DNA of 40,201 bases from a virus, in the IMG/VR virus record IMGVR_UViG_3300009183_000015, positions 1 through 40,201 of that record, one strand, 5' to 3'. The notes below the pieces were generated by a model, which saw only the letters and a list, made by a program, of their open reading frames with translations, was not told the DNA's origin and searched no databases. The position numbers and the translations under genes are program-made. Positions 14,897 to 21,210 of this stretch are shown here, piece after piece. Positions within the stretch are counted from its first letter, which is position 1. Each line of letters starts with the position of its first letter.

Positions 14897-15511
14897 TTAA
14901 CCTTTCGCTTTTTTGAGTGCAGATCGCACAGTGGAATTCAACTGGTTTGACAGATAGACCTTCTGATCTGCTTCCAATTGCTGTTCATCAATCATGGCCA
15001 AAGCATCAACTGCCTGACCAACCTCGACTAACCCGGTAATTGAGCTTGCAAGTTCTTGCAAAAACTCCTTAACTTCTGCTGGCAGGTCATCACCAATACC
15101 GCTACGAGGGCTGATAACTGGCGCTGTACCCTTGGCTCCTGTAGTTGCGTCCAATGCATCATGCTCAACGATTTCGAGGGCTGCAACCCACAAATACCTA
15201 CGGAGGTACGTTTGTACTGCCCCAAGGTTTTGGACCTCATGACAGCCCTTTAAAGCCGCTGTAGACATGGGTGATTCAATAAGAATCATCTCTTCTGTCT
15301 TTTCATTGTTGATGATCCGCATAAATGCGGTTTCTTTGCCAAAACTGATGATGCTTGTCAAACCAATTTCATTAAAAATCTCCAAAGCCGGGATGATGAA
15401 ATCACCAAGCTCAAAATACTTGTAGCCAGCAAACTTGTTGTGGCCGGATTTCTTGAGTTGAACGCTGTGGAACTCTTTCCGAGCAGCATTAAGTTTTTGA
15501 TAGACGTTCAT
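14897..15511 (-). CDS. erf: ERF family single-strand DNA annealing protein
   Basis: A 204-residue protein. ATG 15511 is chosen because it directly follows the upstream stop (TGA-A-ATG). The ERF core is visible: MNVYQKLNAARKEFHSV, GYKYFELGDFIIPALEIFNEIGL, IESPMSTAALKGCHEVQNLGAVQTYLRRYLWVAALEIVEHD (residues about 98-135). The C-terminal 60 residues are a helical, acidic then basic tail ending KKAKG. ERF proteins anneal complementary strands in phage recombination and genome circularisation or repair; P22 Erf is the type member. Its neighbours include an SSB-like protein, consistent with a recombination unit, with RusA encoded in the opposite operon. Confidence 0.93.
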   Translation of the reverse strand: MNVYQKLNAARKEFHSVQLKKSGHNKFAGYKYFELGDFIIPALEIFNEIGLTSIISFGKETAFMRIINNEKTEEMILIESPMSTAALKGCHEVQNLGAVQTYLRRYLWVAALEIVEHDALDATTGAKGTAPVISPRSGIGDDLPAEVKEFLQELASSITGLVEVGQAVDALAMIDEQQLEADQKVYLSNQLNSTVRSALKKAKG

Positions 15512-15512
15512 T

Positions 15513-15701
15513 TCATTTCCAATTTGCTGAGTCGTATTCGTCTTGGATGATTTGATTCTGTGTCTCATCATCAAAGTCCTGGAACTCTAAAAAGTGGTTC
15601 TCACCACAGCAAGAGCGTTTGTCGTTACGGGGTTCCATGCAATAAGGGCAATACTGCACGTCATGCAGGTCTTCTTTGGCCTGTTGCAGAAAGTCTTTCA
15701 T
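15513..15701 (-). CDS. Small zinc-ribbon-like protein
   Basis: A 62-residue protein. It has an N-terminal helix (MKDFLQQAKEDLHDVQ), then CPYC, eleven residues later a CC pair followed by GENH, which together could bind one zinc. The C-terminal half is strongly acidic (EFQDFDDETQNQIIQDEYDSANW). The start overlaps the upstream gene by ATGA (15698-15701), and the stop is one base from the ERF start. Function unknown; a regulatory or protein-docking role is possible. Confidence 0.78.
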   Translation of the reverse strand: MKDFLQQAKEDLHDVQYCPYCMEPRNDKRSCCGENHFLEFQDFDDETQNQIIQDEYDSANWK

Positions 15702-16006
15702 TTCATCTCCAATACAAATACACGGGCTGTGGTCTTGGTGTAGTACATCTGTCCCTTAACAAGCCAAGGCTTTTTATTGCGTATGACGTAAGAGCGCAGT
15801 GCCTGTGCAACCTTATCGCAATCCTTTGGTTGGCAAGAGAGGGATTTCCCTATGTCTAGATCCTTAAACACTGAGTCGTACTTGTAGAACCGAGCAACAC
15901 GTTTCTTTGGTTGATCAGTAGTGACACGCAAGGTAGACAGGTCTACTTCCTTGACGTTACGAAATGGGCTTTTGCCAGCAAAGGTGGTCTTGATGACGTT
16001 GCTCAT
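15698..16006 (-). CDS. Small early protein, unknown
   Basis: A 102-residue basic protein. The start is set at ATG 16006 by an ATGA overlap with the upstream 50-residue gene; a longer in-frame start at 16036 lies inside that gene. The C-terminal 70 residues (FYKYDSVFKDLDIGKSLSC, VAQALRSYVIRNKKPW, YTKTTARVFVLEM) run parallel to the 75-residue protein at 14146-14373, so both may share one small alpha/beta domain. The N-terminal 35 residues are Lys/Arg/Thr-rich. No catalytic motif is seen. Confidence 0.78.
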   Translation of the reverse strand: MSNVIKTTFAGKSPFRNVKEVDLSTLRVTTDQPKKRVARFYKYDSVFKDLDIGKSLSCQPKDCDKVAQALRSYVIRNKKPWLVKGQMYYTKTTARVFVLEMK

Positions 16007-16155
16007 GGCTTTGTCACCGGGGTTGCGAGGAGCCATTTGTCACCCAGGAAGCGAATGGACTTGACCCATTGCTTGCAGTTGTGACGCTGTGTGTGTGTTG
16101 GAACACCATTGATGCAAAACAACTTTCGCACCTTTTTCAATGCTTGAACATTCAT
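16003..16155 (-). CDS. 50-residue basic early protein, first gene of the leftward operon
   Basis: AAAGGAGATTGAA precedes ATG 16155, the best ribosome site in the operon. The product is MNVQALKKVRKLFC, then PTHTQRHNCKQW, then KSIRFLGDKWLLATPV. The pattern RHNxxxWxxSxRFLGDKWLLA recurs in small phage proteins of unknown function. It overlaps the next gene by ATGA. The strong translation signal at the operon head suggests high early expression. Function unknown. Confidence 0.75.
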   Translation of the reverse strand: MNVQALKKVRKLFCINGVPTHTQRHNCKQWVKSIRFLGDKWLLATPVTKP

Positions 16156-16264
16156 TTCAATCTCCTTTTTGTTAAAGCAGATGTGAATGTATCAGGTTTT
16201 TTATCTGTTTTATCTAGGGGTTTACCCTGTATGGTGGATTGTATTTTTGAGTTAGGCTTACGCT
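16156..16264. promoter_or_regulatory. Divergent early control region with operator-like palindrome
   Basis: 109 bases separate the leftward operon (start 16155) from the rightward operon (start 16265), so both early promoters should lie here. CTAGGGGTTTACCCTG (16214-16229) is an imperfect AGGG/CCCT palindrome. Its first 14 bases recur exactly at 25340. AT-rich stretches (GGTTTTTTATCTG) could hold -10 boxes, but I could not fix a convincing -35/-10 pair on either strand. Confidence 0.5.
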
Positions 16265-16456
16265 ATGAGACACCAAACACACGAAATCGCATTGGCCTAC
16301 GAGCTAATTGTTCAAGCAGCAGACCGTCTAGAGCCATTGCTGGACATAGATGACCTAGACGCTGGTGTTGTTGCTGCACTAGCAACAGCCATTGAGATAG
16401 CATCCAGTAGAAAACTTAAGGAGTTACATGAAATCTACCAAACCAAGTCCATTTAA
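16265..16456 (+). CDS. Small acidic helical protein, first gene of the rightward operon
   Basis: A 63-residue protein of mainly helix (EIALAYELIVQAADRLEPLL, AALATAIEIASSRKLKELHEIY), with an acidic middle (DIDDLDAG). No clear Shine-Dalgarno is present beyond a weak AGG 8 nt before the ATG. It overlaps the next gene by 29 nt. The first position after the control region would suit a small regulator, but no DNA-binding motif was recognised. Confidence 0.65.
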   Translation: MRHQTHEIALAYELIVQAADRLEPLLDIDDLDAGVVAALATAIEIASSRKLKELHEIYQTKSI

Positions 16457-16580
16457 TTGGCAAGCAAAAGGTTCGTCCTTGTTCACAAAAACAGAGAAGT
16501 CAAACATGAATGCTCTGGCTGTGACCAAGAAGACAGAGCGTAAGGAACTGAAAATTTACTCAAAGGCAGGTGCAAAATGA
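16428..16580 (+). CDS. 50-residue Lys-rich protein, unknown
   Basis: AAGGAG lies 5 nt before ATG 16428. The product (MKSTKPSPFNWQAKGSS, MNALAVTKKTERKELKIY, SKAGAK) has about one basic residue in four and is probably partly disordered. It overlaps its upstream neighbour and joins the next gene by ATGA (16577-16580). The coupling and ribosome site support translation. Function unknown. Confidence 0.65.
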   Translation: MKSTKPSPFNWQAKGSSLFTKTEKSNMNALAVTKKTERKELKIYSKAGAK

Positions 16581-16753
16581 TCTTCAATTCATCAGCAGAG
16601 TTTCCTAGGGCTGGTTTGACACCAGATGAGAACGGTGAGTACCATATGGGCTTATCGGAGATGGCACGGTTCAATGCTTTTCAGGAGCAGCAACAGCGTG
16701 ACCGAGAGTTTGAACAGCGTCTTGATCGTTGGATGACAGATGATTGGAACTAA
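16577..16753 (+). CDS. 58-residue protein, unknown
   Basis: It starts in an ATGA overlap with the preceding gene. The N-terminus (FPRAGLTPDENGEYHMGLSEMARF) is followed by a charged helix (QEQQQRDREFEQRLDRWMTDDW). The strong helix with Gln/Arg/Glu periodicity could form a coiled coil. No family was recognised. It is flanked by 50-residue genes in the same operon. Confidence 0.65.
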   Translation: MIFNSSAEFPRAGLTPDENGEYHMGLSEMARFNAFQEQQQRDREFEQRLDRWMTDDWN

Positions 16754-16755
16754 CA

Positions 16756-16908
16756 ATGCCTAAAGGTTTATATGCGGCAATTCATGCAAAACGTGAGCGA
16801 ATTGAGGGAGGCAGTAAGGAGAAAATGCGGAAGCCTGGAAGCAAAGGCGCTCCATCTGCTGCTGACTTTAAGAAGTCGGCTAAGACTGCCAAAAAAGTGA
16901 ATAAGTGA
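16756..16908 (+). CDS. 50-residue very basic conserved phage protein
   Basis: The product is MPKGLYAAIHAKRERIEGGS, then EKMRKPGSKGAPSAADFKK, then SAKTAKK. The pattern GLYAxIHAKRxRIxxGSxEKMRKPGSKGAP is one I recognise from many phage genomes as a small basic protein (possibly DUF6321; name not verified), function unknown. About a third of its residues are Lys/Arg, which suggests nucleic-acid contact. It is the last gene before the structured region and terminator at 16925-17026. Confidence 0.75.
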   Translation: MPKGLYAAIHAKRERIEGGSKEKMRKPGSKGAPSAADFKKSAKTAKKVNK

Positions 16909-16924
16909 TATAGTTTAGCTAGAC

Positions 16925-16967
16925 GGCTTAGGTGTGGCGTGGTCGAGACGCTGATTACATCTAAGCC
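16925..16967 (+). ncRNA. Candidate small structured RNA upstream of a terminator
   Basis: GGCTTAGGTGT (16925-16935) pairs with ACATCTAAGCC (16957-16967) over 11 bp with one G-U. Within it GCGT (16937-16940) pairs with ACGC (16948-16951) around a 7-nt loop GGTCGAG. Thirteen bases later a strong terminator hairpin begins (16980-17026). Together they could form a roughly 100-nt non-coding RNA or an attenuator in the operon. An alternative AGCC/GGCT pairing (16964-16967 with 16974-16977) competes with the first stem. No known RNA family was recognised. Confidence 0.4.
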
Positions 16968-16979
16968 CTCACAGGCTGA

Positions 16980-17026
16980 CCCCTGAAGGTCTGGTGCTCG
17001 ACCCACCAGCTTTCAGGGGTTTTTTA
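16980..17026 (+). terminator. Intrinsic terminator
   Basis: CCCCTGAA (16980-16987) pairs with TTCAGGGG (17012-17019), and an inner helix CTGGTG/CACCAG (16991-16996 with 17004-17009) stacks on it. A run of seven T follows directly (17020-17026). It lies between the 50-residue basic gene and the replication genes, so it should reduce transcription into them unless anti-termination or a later promoter operates. Confidence 0.85.
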
Positions 17027-17038
17027 TTTGGAGTTCAA

Positions 17039-17251
17039 ATGAACGATAAAGAATTGAGGGATCACTTTGCAGGTTTGGCAATGGCTTCATGGATGACGGG
17101 AGTTCATCGAGATGCCAAACATCCTGTGTCTGGGAAGTTTGCCAAGGTATTGGCTTGTGCTTCATATCTGATGGCTGATGCAATGATATCTGCCAGGCTG
17201 GATTCAACAGAAGAATTGTTGAATAAATTGGAGATTGGCAATGAGCTTTGA
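17039..17251 (+). CDS. 70-residue protein upstream of the replication gene
   Basis: GGAG lies 6 nt before ATG 17039; longer in-frame starts fall in the terminator. The product (MNDKELRDHFAGLAMASWMTG, KVLACASYLMADAMISARL, TEELLNKLEIGNEL) is helical and soluble. The opening pattern (RDHFAGLAMAS-, AxxAYxxADAMI-like) is common in small phage proteins next to replication genes. It overlaps the next gene by 11 nt. Function unknown. Confidence 0.75.
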   Translation: MNDKELRDHFAGLAMASWMTGVHRDAKHPVSGKFAKVLACASYLMADAMISARLDSTEELLNKLEIGNEL

Positions 17252-17927
17252 AGTCATGGCTTGGGCTGTAAAGCAAAAAACAGCCAACTCTGGTCAGCAA
17301 CTTGTTCTGTTGCTTCTTGCAAACCACACAAATGGTCATACAGGCCAATGCAATCCATCGCACAAACTTTTAGCTGAAGAGTGTCGAATGGGTTTGTCAA
17401 CATTAAAAAACCACATAAAAGGTCTTGAAGAGGCAGGTTTTCTTAGGATTGTTCACATCTCTAGAGAAGGTGTGAGTCTTCCAAATCAATATATTCTTGG
17501 AGGGGTAGGTCAGAATCTGGCTGACGGTGGGTCAGATCTTGACCGACAGGTGGGTCAGAATCTGGCTACAAAACAGGAAGATAAACCAGTAATTAAACCT
17601 AGTAAGAGAGCAACAAGATTATCTGAAGATTTTCTTGTGCCAGATGAGTGGAAAAATTGGGCAACGGTTAACCGACCAGATTTGAATGTCAATTTAGTTG
17701 CAGCAACATTTGTTGATTACTGGATTTCTCGTGCTGATGCTGGTGCTGCTAAGACCAATTGGCTTGCAACATGGAGGAATTGGGTTAGAAATTCCAAAGC
17801 TGCTTTTGTCAAGCCAATCTCTCTTGCTGAACGAGCAACCAACATTGCTCTTGGTAGACCAGCAGACCAAAGACTACCAACCCCTGAAGAACAAGCTGAA
17901 CGTCAAAAACGTATTGCACTCCGTTGA
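17241..17927 (+). CDS. HTH replication-initiation protein (lambda O / DnaT-like organisation)
   Basis: A 228-residue protein. ATG 17241 has GGAG 7 nt upstream; TTG 17235 is too close to it. Residues about 5-70 form a winged-helix HTH_36-type domain (KQKTANSGQQLVLLLLANHTN, NPSHKLLAEECRMGLSTLKNHIKGLEEAGFLRIV). A linker with repeated VGQNLA follows. Residues about 128-185 (FLVPDEWKNWATVNRPDLNVNLVAATFVDYWISR...NWLATWRNWVRN) match the C-terminal DnaT/phage replication domain that contacts the helicase. It likely binds the origin and loads helicase. Its gene carries no obvious internal repeats, so the origin may lie elsewhere, for example 26752-26800. Confidence 0.82.
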   Translation: MSFEVMAWAVKQKTANSGQQLVLLLLANHTNGHTGQCNPSHKLLAEECRMGLSTLKNHIKGLEEAGFLRIVHISREGVSLPNQYILGGVGQNLADGGSDLDRQVGQNLATKQEDKPVIKPSKRATRLSEDFLVPDEWKNWATVNRPDLNVNLVAATFVDYWISRADAGAAKTNWLATWRNWVRNSKAAFVKPISLAERATNIALGRPADQRLPTPEEQAERQKRIALR

Positions 17928-17938
17928 AAGGCAATGTA

Positions 17939-18781
17939 ATGAGCAATCCATTTCAAATCTTAGAACCGACCTGCATCAGTTTTTCTGGTGGCAGAACCTC
18001 TGCTTACATGCTCTATAAGGTGCTAGAGGCTCACCAGATGAGCCTGCCTGAAGACGCTGTTGTCTGTTTTGCCAATACGGGTAAAGAAGACGAAGCAACC
18101 TTGAAGTTTGTCCATGACTGCTCAACCCATTGGAATGTTCCGATTGTTTGGCTTGAGTACAAGAACGCTGAAGACACCAAAGACCGTTGGACAGAGGTGA
18201 CTTACGAGACAGCCAGCAGGAATGGTGAACCGTTTGAGGCTGTCATTCGCAAGAAAAACTATCTGCCAAACCCTGTTACTCGGTTTTGCACCATTGAGAT
18301 GAAAATTCGCACAATTGCCAACTACCTGTTTTCTAAGGGTATGTGTGAGACACGTTCTCAAGGTGAGTACATGAGTTGGGTTGGAATCCGTGCTGATGAA
18401 CCTCGCCGATCAGCAAAGATTCCGAGAGACAGAACGCCCCTGGTAACTGCTGGTGTGACCAAGGAGATTGTTGGGCAGTTTTGGAAAAACCAACCTTTTG
18501 ACCTTGAGCTGCCAAACATCAATGGTGTGACCTACCACGGTAACTGTGACCTGTGTTTTTTGAAAGGTACTAGCCAAACCATGAGCCTTATCCAAGAAAA
18601 GCCTGATCGGGCTATTTGGTGGGCAAAGATGGAGCAAGAAGCCAAAACATTTTGTGACAAGACATCAGGTCAAGTCTTTAGACAAGACCGTGCTGGCTAT
18701 GCCCAAATGATGGAATACGCCAAAGACCAGACAGACTTCTTTGGCAACGATGAAACTATTCCCTGCTTTTGTGGTGATTGA
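17939..18781 (+). CDS. PAPS-reductase-family (DndC-like) PP-loop protein
   Basis: A 280-residue protein. ATG 17939 follows AAAGG by 7 nt; an in-frame TTG at 17924 overlaps the upstream gene. The PP-loop ATP-pyrophosphatase motif is SFSGGRTSAYML (residues 14-25). TRFCTIEMKIR (114-124) and VGIRADEPRR (148-157) are the family's next conserved blocks. CDLC (203-206) and CFC (276-278), with C117, could hold an Fe-S cluster or zinc as in DndC-type sulfur-transfer proteins. Phage members have no settled function. The usual DNA-phosphorothioation partners (DndA, DndB, DndD, DndE) are absent here. It may activate a sulfur or amino group for nucleotide or tRNA modification (inference). Confidence 0.85.
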   Translation: MSNPFQILEPTCISFSGGRTSAYMLYKVLEAHQMSLPEDAVVCFANTGKEDEATLKFVHDCSTHWNVPIVWLEYKNAEDTKDRWTEVTYETASRNGEPFEAVIRKKNYLPNPVTRFCTIEMKIRTIANYLFSKGMCETRSQGEYMSWVGIRADEPRRSAKIPRDRTPLVTAGVTKEIVGQFWKNQPFDLELPNINGVTYHGNCDLCFLKGTSQTMSLIQEKPDRAIWWAKMEQEAKTFCDKTSGQVFRQDRAGYAQMMEYAKDQTDFFGNDETIPCFCGD

Positions 18782-18782
18782 C

Positions 18783-19115
18783 ATGAAAGGTCATCAACCA
18801 CTTATCCAGATGAGGATGGCTGGTAAAGCTCCTCAATCTATCTCCATTGAAGACCACAAGTCTTTGAACGCCCATGATTGGCATCTCTTTGGTGACATTC
18901 CCTGCATCAATGTCGATGGTGATGAACTTCACTCCATTGACCTCCGGTTTTGTGTTGACCTCATTGTTAACATCAGCAGCTTTTCCGAAACAAGAGCAAA
19001 AACACTATTAACCATTGCTAAACAATCAAAAGCAAGGGTAATCACTAGTTGTGTACTAATTCCGAATGCTCCACACTGGAAGCAGACAGGTTGGTCAGAA
19101 ATATACACATCATGA
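18783..19115 (+). CDS. Unknown protein between PAPS-like and helicase genes
   Basis: A 110-residue protein from ATG 18783, one base after the upstream stop. An in-frame ATG near 18750 would overlap the PAPS-like gene and add about 11 residues, so the start is uncertain. Segments include GHQPLIQMRMAGKAP, HDWHLFGDIPCINVDGDELHSIDLRF and KARVITSCVLIP, a mixed alpha/beta pattern with two acidic turns. No family was recognised. It joins the helicase gene by ATGA (19112-19115). Confidence 0.7.
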   Translation: MKGHQPLIQMRMAGKAPQSISIEDHKSLNAHDWHLFGDIPCINVDGDELHSIDLRFCVDLIVNISSFSETRAKTLLTIAKQSKARVITSCVLIPNAPHWKQTGWSEIYTS

Positions 19116-20092
19116 TTATCAGTAACGACACAGTAAATTTTTCTCTTTACATGAAAGAGACAGATGCCCAGGCTAAGGTCAAGAGTGCCTTTATCTATGC
19201 TGAAGCACTGAAAAACAAGTTGCGTCTGAAGAAGACGGTTAACCCCATTGTTCTGCCTTGGATTGGACAGAAGGACAACTTTGAGTTTCGCAAAGGTGAG
19301 GTGACTCTATGGGCAGGACAGAACAGCTCTGGTAAGTCCTTGGTGACCTCTCAGATTGCTTTGTCCTTGATGGGCCAAGGTGAGAAAGTAGCTATTGCGT
19401 CTTTTGAGATGAAGCCTGTAACGACCTTACAGCGTATGGCAAGGATGTGGATAGGCATGAACCCTATGGCTCCTGAGTTCCAGACTGAGGAAGGCTTTAA
19501 ATCCATTGACGACCTGTTTGACCAGTTCAGCTATTGGTCTGACGACAAGCTGTGGCTGTATGACCAAATGGGTGCTGTATCTCAGGACCTGATCATTGGG
19601 ATGTGCAGGTACTGTGCAAAGGAACTTGGCATCCATCACATCTTCATCGACAACTTGGCAACATGTGTGATGGGTGAAGACGATATGTCTGGTCAAAAGA
19701 ACTTTGTTTCCGAGTTGATCAACATTGCTCGTGACTACAACGTCCATGTCCACTTGATTCACCATTTGCGTAAACCAGCAAACGAATATGCCATGCCCAA
19801 CAAGTACGACACCAAAGGATCTGGTGCGATTGTTGACCTTGTGGACAACGTATGGATGGTTTGGCGTAACAAGGAAAAGGAAGACGAGGTTAAGGATGTT
19901 GGAAGAGCTTCACCAAAGTACAACGATTCTGACCAGCTATTGCTTTGCAGGAAGCAGCGTAACTATGAGGGTTCAGGTAATGGTGAACCTACTGTGAAGC
20001 TGTGGTTTCTGCCTGATGCACAGACTTATGTTGAAAGACAAGGTGATGAACCAATGTTCTTCCCTAACTGGCCCCACACACGATCAGGGTAA
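19112..20092 (+). CDS. RecA/DnaB-type replicative helicase ATPase
   Basis: A 326-residue protein. ATG 19112 is fixed by the ATGA overlap. It has a short N-terminal region and then the RecA-like helicase core: Walker A AGQNSSGKS (68-76), the catalytic glutamate in ASFEMKP (96-102), Walker B IFIDNL (177-182), HLIHHLRKP with the sensor His (214-222), and KGSGAIVDLVDNVWMVWRN (235-253) typical of DnaB/gp4 helicases. No zinc-binding or TOPRIM primase domain and no DnaB N-terminal domain are present, so it is shorter than DnaB (about 470) or T7 gp4 (566). It should unwind phage DNA with host primase, in a module with the HTH replication protein. Confidence 0.9.
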   Translation: MIISNDTVNFSLYMKETDAQAKVKSAFIYAEALKNKLRLKKTVNPIVLPWIGQKDNFEFRKGEVTLWAGQNSSGKSLVTSQIALSLMGQGEKVAIASFEMKPVTTLQRMARMWIGMNPMAPEFQTEEGFKSIDDLFDQFSYWSDDKLWLYDQMGAVSQDLIIGMCRYCAKELGIHHIFIDNLATCVMGEDDMSGQKNFVSELINIARDYNVHVHLIHHLRKPANEYAMPNKYDTKGSGAIVDLVDNVWMVWRNKEKEDEVKDVGRASPKYNDSDQLLLCRKQRNYEGSGNGEPTVKLWFLPDAQTYVERQGDEPMFFPNWPHTRSG

Positions 20093-20098
20093 ACACTG

Positions 20099-20311
20099 AT
20101 GTACGAGTACAAGAAAAAGCAATCAAATCAAGGTGACCGAGTTCAAATCGAACAAGGTGAAGCAAGAGTAATATTTCACTCCTGGCAAACAACTCAAGAC
20201 AACATGTTTGTCAGAGCAATGCTGGAAAGAGCAGAAAAAATGTATGGCATGGGTGCAAAGGAGAGGATCAGATCCTACCTAACCCAAATGAAAGAAGGAA
20301 CACTTGAATGA
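20099..20311 (+). CDS. 70-residue protein, unknown
   Basis: ATG 20099 follows AGGG by about 10 nt. The product has a beta-like start (QGDRVQIEQGEARVIFHSW) and a helical end (NMFVRAMLERAEKMYGMGAKERIRSYLTQMKEG). It is soluble, with no known motif. It starts a run of very short coupled genes; its stop overlaps the next ATG (ATGA, 20308-20311). Placement just after the helicase is common for minor replication-linked genes. Confidence 0.72.
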   Translation: MYEYKKKQSNQGDRVQIEQGEARVIFHSWQTTQDNMFVRAMLERAEKMYGMGAKERIRSYLTQMKEGTLE

Positions 20312-20448
20312 CATGGCTTAAAAATCTTGCAGATTTAATTGCTCAATGGTGTTTGAAAAAAGCTAAAAAATGCCCTGACATTTCTGCAAAAGAATTTGAT
20401 CAATGGAAAAAAGATTACAAAAAAGATTTTGAAAAGGAATTTAAATGA
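20308..20448 (+). CDS. 46-residue Lys-rich micro-protein
   Basis: AAGGA lies about 9 nt before ATG 20308. The product is MTWLKNLADLIAQWCLKKAKK, then DISAKEFDQWKKDYKKDFEK, with Trp-rich amphipathic helices and a strong positive charge. ATGA overlaps on both ends (20308-20311 and 20445-20448) place it exactly between its neighbours, which supports translation. Function unknown. Confidence 0.65.
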   Translation: MTWLKNLADLIAQWCLKKAKKCPDISAKEFDQWKKDYKKDFEKEFK

Positions 20449-20540
20449 CATGGCCTTTCCCACCATTCCCAAACCCTAAAGACACGGGTAACCGAGTCCC
20501 AAAGTTCAATCCTGACAACCATGAGGAGTCACCACTGTGA
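20445..20540 (+). CDS. 31-residue Pro-rich micro-protein
   Basis: AAAAGGAA lies 6 nt before ATG 20445. The product begins MTWPFPPFPNPKDTGN and ends DNHEESPL. It overlaps the upstream gene by ATGA and the downstream gene by GTGA (20537-20540). The first ten bases of the gene (ATGACATGGC) are the same as in the previous gene. It could be a true peptide or mainly a translational relay; the ribosome site argues it is translated. Confidence 0.55.
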   Translation: MTWPFPPFPNPKDTGNRVPKFNPDNHEESPL

Positions 20541-21058
20541 ACAAAGACGAAGCATTGGACTTGGCGCTGGAGGCGCTGGAGATTTGCGAACAGGACGGCT
20601 ATATACCAGTCCGCCTTACCCGAGATTCCATCACCGCCATCAAGCAAGCCCGTTCAGCAACTGTGCAGGAGCCTGTGGCGTGGGTGCGTGAGCACGAATT
20701 GCCGCTTGCACCGGGTGATGCTTTCAGTTGGGTGGAGACCTTTGTTCATAAAACACCACTCTACATGCACCCAGCACCCGCAGCGCCTGTACAGGAGCCT
20801 GTTCACCAGTGGCGGCAAAAGCATTCACCGTACTGGTATGACGGTTATCCAGACAACGATGATGGTGGAGGCCCTTACGAAACTCGTATCTTGTACACCA
20901 CCCCACCCGCAGCACAGCGGCAATGGGTTGGGCTGACGGATGAGGAGATTTCTGAGGCATATAACGCCGCATCCCGGAAAGCGTTGTACGGCATGGGACC
21001 CACGCGAGTGGATGTGTACGAAGCCATCGAATCCAAACTCAAGGAGAAGAATACATGA
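20537..21058 (+). CDS. Phage protein of a mobile, widely found type; function unknown
   Basis: A 173-residue protein with a GTG start (20537) and GAGGAG 8 nt upstream. It begins DEALDLALEALEICEQDG, continues with SITAIKQARSATVQEPVAWV, has Pro-rich TPLYMHPAPAAPVQEPVHQW segments and ends LTDEEISEAYNAASRK...YEAIESKLKEKNT. Proteins with this N-terminal helix, an EPVAW segment, PLY-x-x-P and a final LTDEEI motif are common in phages of Proteobacteria, with no known role. Its coding sequence looks visibly richer in GC than the flanking genes, which suggests recent acquisition. Its last codons carry the first copy of a 27-bp repeat. Confidence 0.72.
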   Translation: MNKDEALDLALEALEICEQDGYIPVRLTRDSITAIKQARSATVQEPVAWVREHELPLAPGDAFSWVETFVHKTPLYMHPAPAAPVQEPVHQWRQKHSPYWYDGYPDNDDGGGPYETRILYTTPPAAQRQWVGLTDEEISEAYNAASRKALYGMGPTRVDVYEAIESKLKEKNT

Positions 21059-21059
21059 A
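21033..21059. repeat. 27-bp direct repeat, copy 1, spanning a ribosome site and start codon
   Basis: It begins CCAAACTCAAGGAGAAGA and ends ACATGAA, covering the end of one gene (KLKEKNT stop), AAGGAG and the ATG at 21055. A second copy at 21185-21211 differs at one base (T to C). Confidence 0.9.
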
Positions 21060-21210
21060 CGGAAACTGCAACACATGCGACATTGAAGACCAGTGCGGCT
21101 ACGAGTACAAACCTTGTGACTGTTGCGATTACCGCAAGTTCAAACCGAAACCGCCGCAGCCAGCGCAAGTCATTCTGTTCCCAGCCAAACTCAAGGAGAA
21201 GAACACATGA
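21055..21210 (+). CDS. 51-residue Cys-rich micro-protein, zinc-binding candidate
   Basis: AAGGAG lies 8 nt before ATG 21055, with an ATGA overlap upstream. Six Cys appear in the first 24 residues (C5, C8, C14, C21, C23, C24: CNTC, QC, CDCC), followed by a basic Pro-rich stretch (FKPKPPQPAQ) and an end AKLKEKNT identical in its last seven residues to the upstream protein. Cys spacing suggests metal binding. Overlaps on both sides support translation. Function unknown. Confidence 0.65.
   Translation: MNGNCNTCDIEDQCGYEYKPCDCCDYRKFKPKPPQPAQVILFPAKLKEKNT

Noticed and set aside
16936-16990. Self-cleaving ribozyme (hammerhead or twister) reading of the structured region
   Set aside because: The hammerhead core (CUGANGA with GAAA) and twister consensus bases are absent.
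16980-17019. tRNA-like T arm (CTGGTG, CTCGACC loop, CACCAG)
   Set aside because: The outer CCCCTGAA/TTCAGGGG pairing and T-run make a terminator. No acceptor, D or anticodon arms can be placed around it.
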